Below, one piece after another: positions 14,830-16,252 of a stretch of DNA of 16,252 nt. A program made the translations under genes and the position numbers. The stretch is from NCBI GenBank assembly GCA_937884385.1, contig CALGCW010000266.1, forward strand, positions 1-16,252, given 5' to 3'. Origin of the DNA: an uncultured Clostridia bacterium (lineage in GTDB: Bacteria; Bacillota; Clostridia; Oscillospirales; CAG-272). Numbering within the stretch: the first letter of the stretch is position 1; every line of letters begins with the position of its first letter. The notes beneath the pieces are model-generated. The model had not been told where the DNA came from. It did no database searches and saw nothing but the letters and a program-made list of their open reading frames with translations.

Positions 14830-14851
14830 TCCCCCGCCCCGCGGCGGGGGA
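14830..14851. other. GC-rich intercistronic hairpin
   Basis: CCCCCGCC and GGCGGGGG form a perfect 8-bp stem with a CCGC loop. A T run (TTTTT) follows on the plus strand but not on the minus strand, where both flanking genes lie. It is therefore a poor terminator for them and may instead protect transcript ends or adjust relative expression of the two genes. Confidence 0.6.
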
Positions 14852-14875
14852 GTTTTTGGTTAAATTAAGGTAAGC

Positions 14876-16252
14876 TTACTGAATTGCTTCGATAAAGCCT
14901 TCGGGTGCAGATTCAAGATTTACTCTGAAATCGTCAATTACAAGGCAACCGTAATCACCGGTAGAGTTGTCAACCACTCTGAAGAAGCATTCAACCTCAG
15001 TACCGTGATACTGATAAAAGTAAGAATTCATCCTTGTGTTTACCTTGCCCTCGGCATCGTTGAAAAATCTTGCAATTACAGAACCGTCAGCTCTGCAAAG
15101 CTCGATGTATACGTCATGGTTCTTTTCTCCGCCTGCAGCACCGAACTTAAAGGATACGAATGAACCCTGCTTCAAGCTGAACGTTGAGCTCTGAAGAGTA
15201 CCCTTGGAATTTTCACAGTTGATATCGCCGGGCTGTACAAATGTGAATAAGAATCTACCGTCCTTGGTATCATCGTTCTTTGTATACCAGCCTGCATCAA
15301 TCTCTGTTTCCAATACCCAACCGAGTGTGTCGTGAGCACCCGCTTCGGTAATGTTCATCGTCCAACCGTCAAGATCGCCCGTTTCAAAGCTTCCGTTGTC
15401 GATAGTATATTTAATGTTGCCCTTGATGTCGATAGCCTCGATACCCTCGGGCTTGCTTGTGTGATATGTCACAACATTATCAAAGGATACGCAGCCCCAG
15501 CCGCCATCCGCCTGGTCAACGACCTGGATTCTTGCAGTTCTGCCGATGTAAGCGGAAAGATCTGCAACGTACTTAATGAGAACTGCATCCTGCTGTGCCT
15601 GCTGATGATATCTTGCAAGCACCTCGCCTGTGACCGCGTCAATAACCTGAACGTAGCAGAATTCGCTTCCGCCGCCGCCAAGCTTGAAGGAGATATAGCC
15701 TGTTCCTCCGATCTCGAATACAGAGCTTGTAAGAGTTCCGCGGTTGCCCTCTCTCATCGTGTCAGCGCCGAAGCTCTCAACACCTGTGAAGAGGAATGTG
15801 CCATCCTTACCGTAAGAAATGTTGTCTCCCCAGTATCCGTCTGCGTTTGTGACGACACCGATCTCACCGATGTTCCACCAGCCCTGAACGTCACCAAGCT
15901 CAAATCCGCCGTTAAATACGTCATAGATCGTGCCCGATACGTCATAGCCTACGGGTGTAGCTTCATTAAAGCCCTCGGGCTCATTTTCATAATATGTGAT
16001 AAAGCTGTCCGCAAAGAACAAGCCGTATCCGCTGTCTGCGTTATCGCTGATGCGGAAGAATACTTCCTTGCCTGCAAACGCGGAAAGATCTGCCTTGTAC
16101 GCGATAAGTGTGCAACCACTCTTTGCGTCATTTGTTCTGTCAGCCCACAAGCCGTTGTAGTAGCGCGCAAGGATCTGCTTCGTCTCGGCGTCAACCACAT
16201 CAACGTAGACGTAATTGCCATCCTTCATAGCTCCAACCTTAAAGGTAACGAA
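14876..16252 (-). CDS. C-terminal part of a large multi-module, probably extracellular, carbohydrate-binding-like protein
   Basis: The frame is open to the window edge, so the N-terminus is missing; an internal ATG at 16228 is not the start, since FVTFKVGA precedes it in frame. The visible 458 residues hold two full and one partial copy of a beta-rich module of roughly 165-180 aa. Each begins with a phrase like NGGFELGDVQGW or NGSFETGDLDGW. Then come a strand like SFVSFKFGAAGG, an ARYHQ or ARFFN strand, a DLSAYIGRTARIQVVDQADGGWG-type block (segments only), and PEGF or PEGI at the end. Such galactose-binding-like sandwiches occur at the ends of secreted glycosidases of gut Bacillota. No LPXTG or TM anchor closes the protein. 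Neighbouring GH32 suggests fructan binding, which is inference. Confidence 0.75.
   Translation of the reverse strand, partial: FVTFKVGAMKDGNYVYVDVVDAETKQILARYYNGLWADRTNDAKSGCTLIAYKADLSAFAGKEVFFRISDNADSGYGLFFADSFITYYENEPEGFNEATPVGYDVSGTIYDVFNGGFELGDVQGWWNIGEIGVVTNADGYWGDNISYGKDGTFLFTGVESFGADTMREGNRGTLTSSVFEIGGTGYISFKLGGGGSEFCYVQVIDAVTGEVLARYHQQAQQDAVLIKYVADLSAYIGRTARIQVVDQADGGWGCVSFDNVVTYHTSKPEGIEAIDIKGNIKYTIDNGSFETGDLDGWTMNITEAGAHDTLGWVLETEIDAGWYTKNDDTKDGRFLFTFVQPGDINCENSKGTLQSSTFSLKQGSFVSFKFGAAGGEKNHDVYIELCRADGSVIARFFNDAEGKVNTRMNSYFYQYHGTEVECFFRVVDNSTGDYGCLVIDDFRVNLESAPEGFIEAIQ

Noticed and set aside
14830..14851. Terminator for the modular protein gene
   Set aside because: The T run lies on the plus-strand side only; on the minus strand the stem is followed by ATATACC. 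Read-through into GH32 is more likely.

Overview
The window looks like chromosomal DNA of an uncultured gut-type Bacillota (class Clostridia). The support is an SdpR-type ArsR regulator, a YitT/DUF2179 membrane protein, GH32 fructan utilisation genes, AGGAGG-type ribosome binding sites, TTGACA/TATAAT promoters, and a phage head module of the kind found in clostridial prophages. No rRNA, tRNA or species marker is present, so the assignment stays at this level.

Layout. (1) Bases 101-5280, minus strand: a compact P22-like phage packaging and head cassette in the order small terminase, large terminase, portal, scaffold, major capsid, putative connector. It ends at a strong terminator (62-94), with no tail, lysis or integration gene in view. 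The large terminase is split by a one-base frameshift. The small terminase appears to have lost its original start to a one-base shift in an A run. The other four frames are intact. Upstream, 5426-5520 holds an extended -10 promoter, four 10-bp direct repeats and four A-tracts, all spaced by one helical turn. (2) 5574-6186, plus strand: a strong promoter and a small P-loop kinase, closed by a bidirectional terminator. (3) 6260-7240, minus strand: a YitT-type membrane protein with its own promoter. (4) 7293-13031, plus strand: a four-gene operon, which is the most interesting part of the window. It encodes an ArsR/SdpR-like repressor, a two-TM protein with a TPR-like cytoplasmic part, a membrane protein joining TM segments, coiled coil, TrkA_N-like Rossmann domain and ryanodine-receptor (RyR) domain, and a TIR domain fused to about 24 MORN repeats. 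(5) 13030-13427: a nonautonomous element with imperfect 42-bp terminal inverted repeats and a chain of small hairpins inside. (6) 13437-16252, minus strand: an intracellular-type GH32 fructosidase, and the C-terminal part of a large repeat-module protein that runs off the right edge.

How the genes may work together. The operon in (4) reads as a candidate nucleotide-signalling or anti-phage system. The TIR domain retains a candidate catalytic glutamate and could convert NAD+ into an ADP-ribose derivative. The neighbouring TrkA_N/RyR membrane protein could sense that product, or NAD(H) itself, and change membrane permeability. The ArsR-like protein would keep the operon repressed. This model is inference: the domains and the operon are visible, but the function is not. 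The two right-hand genes are probably a fructan or sucrose utilisation unit.
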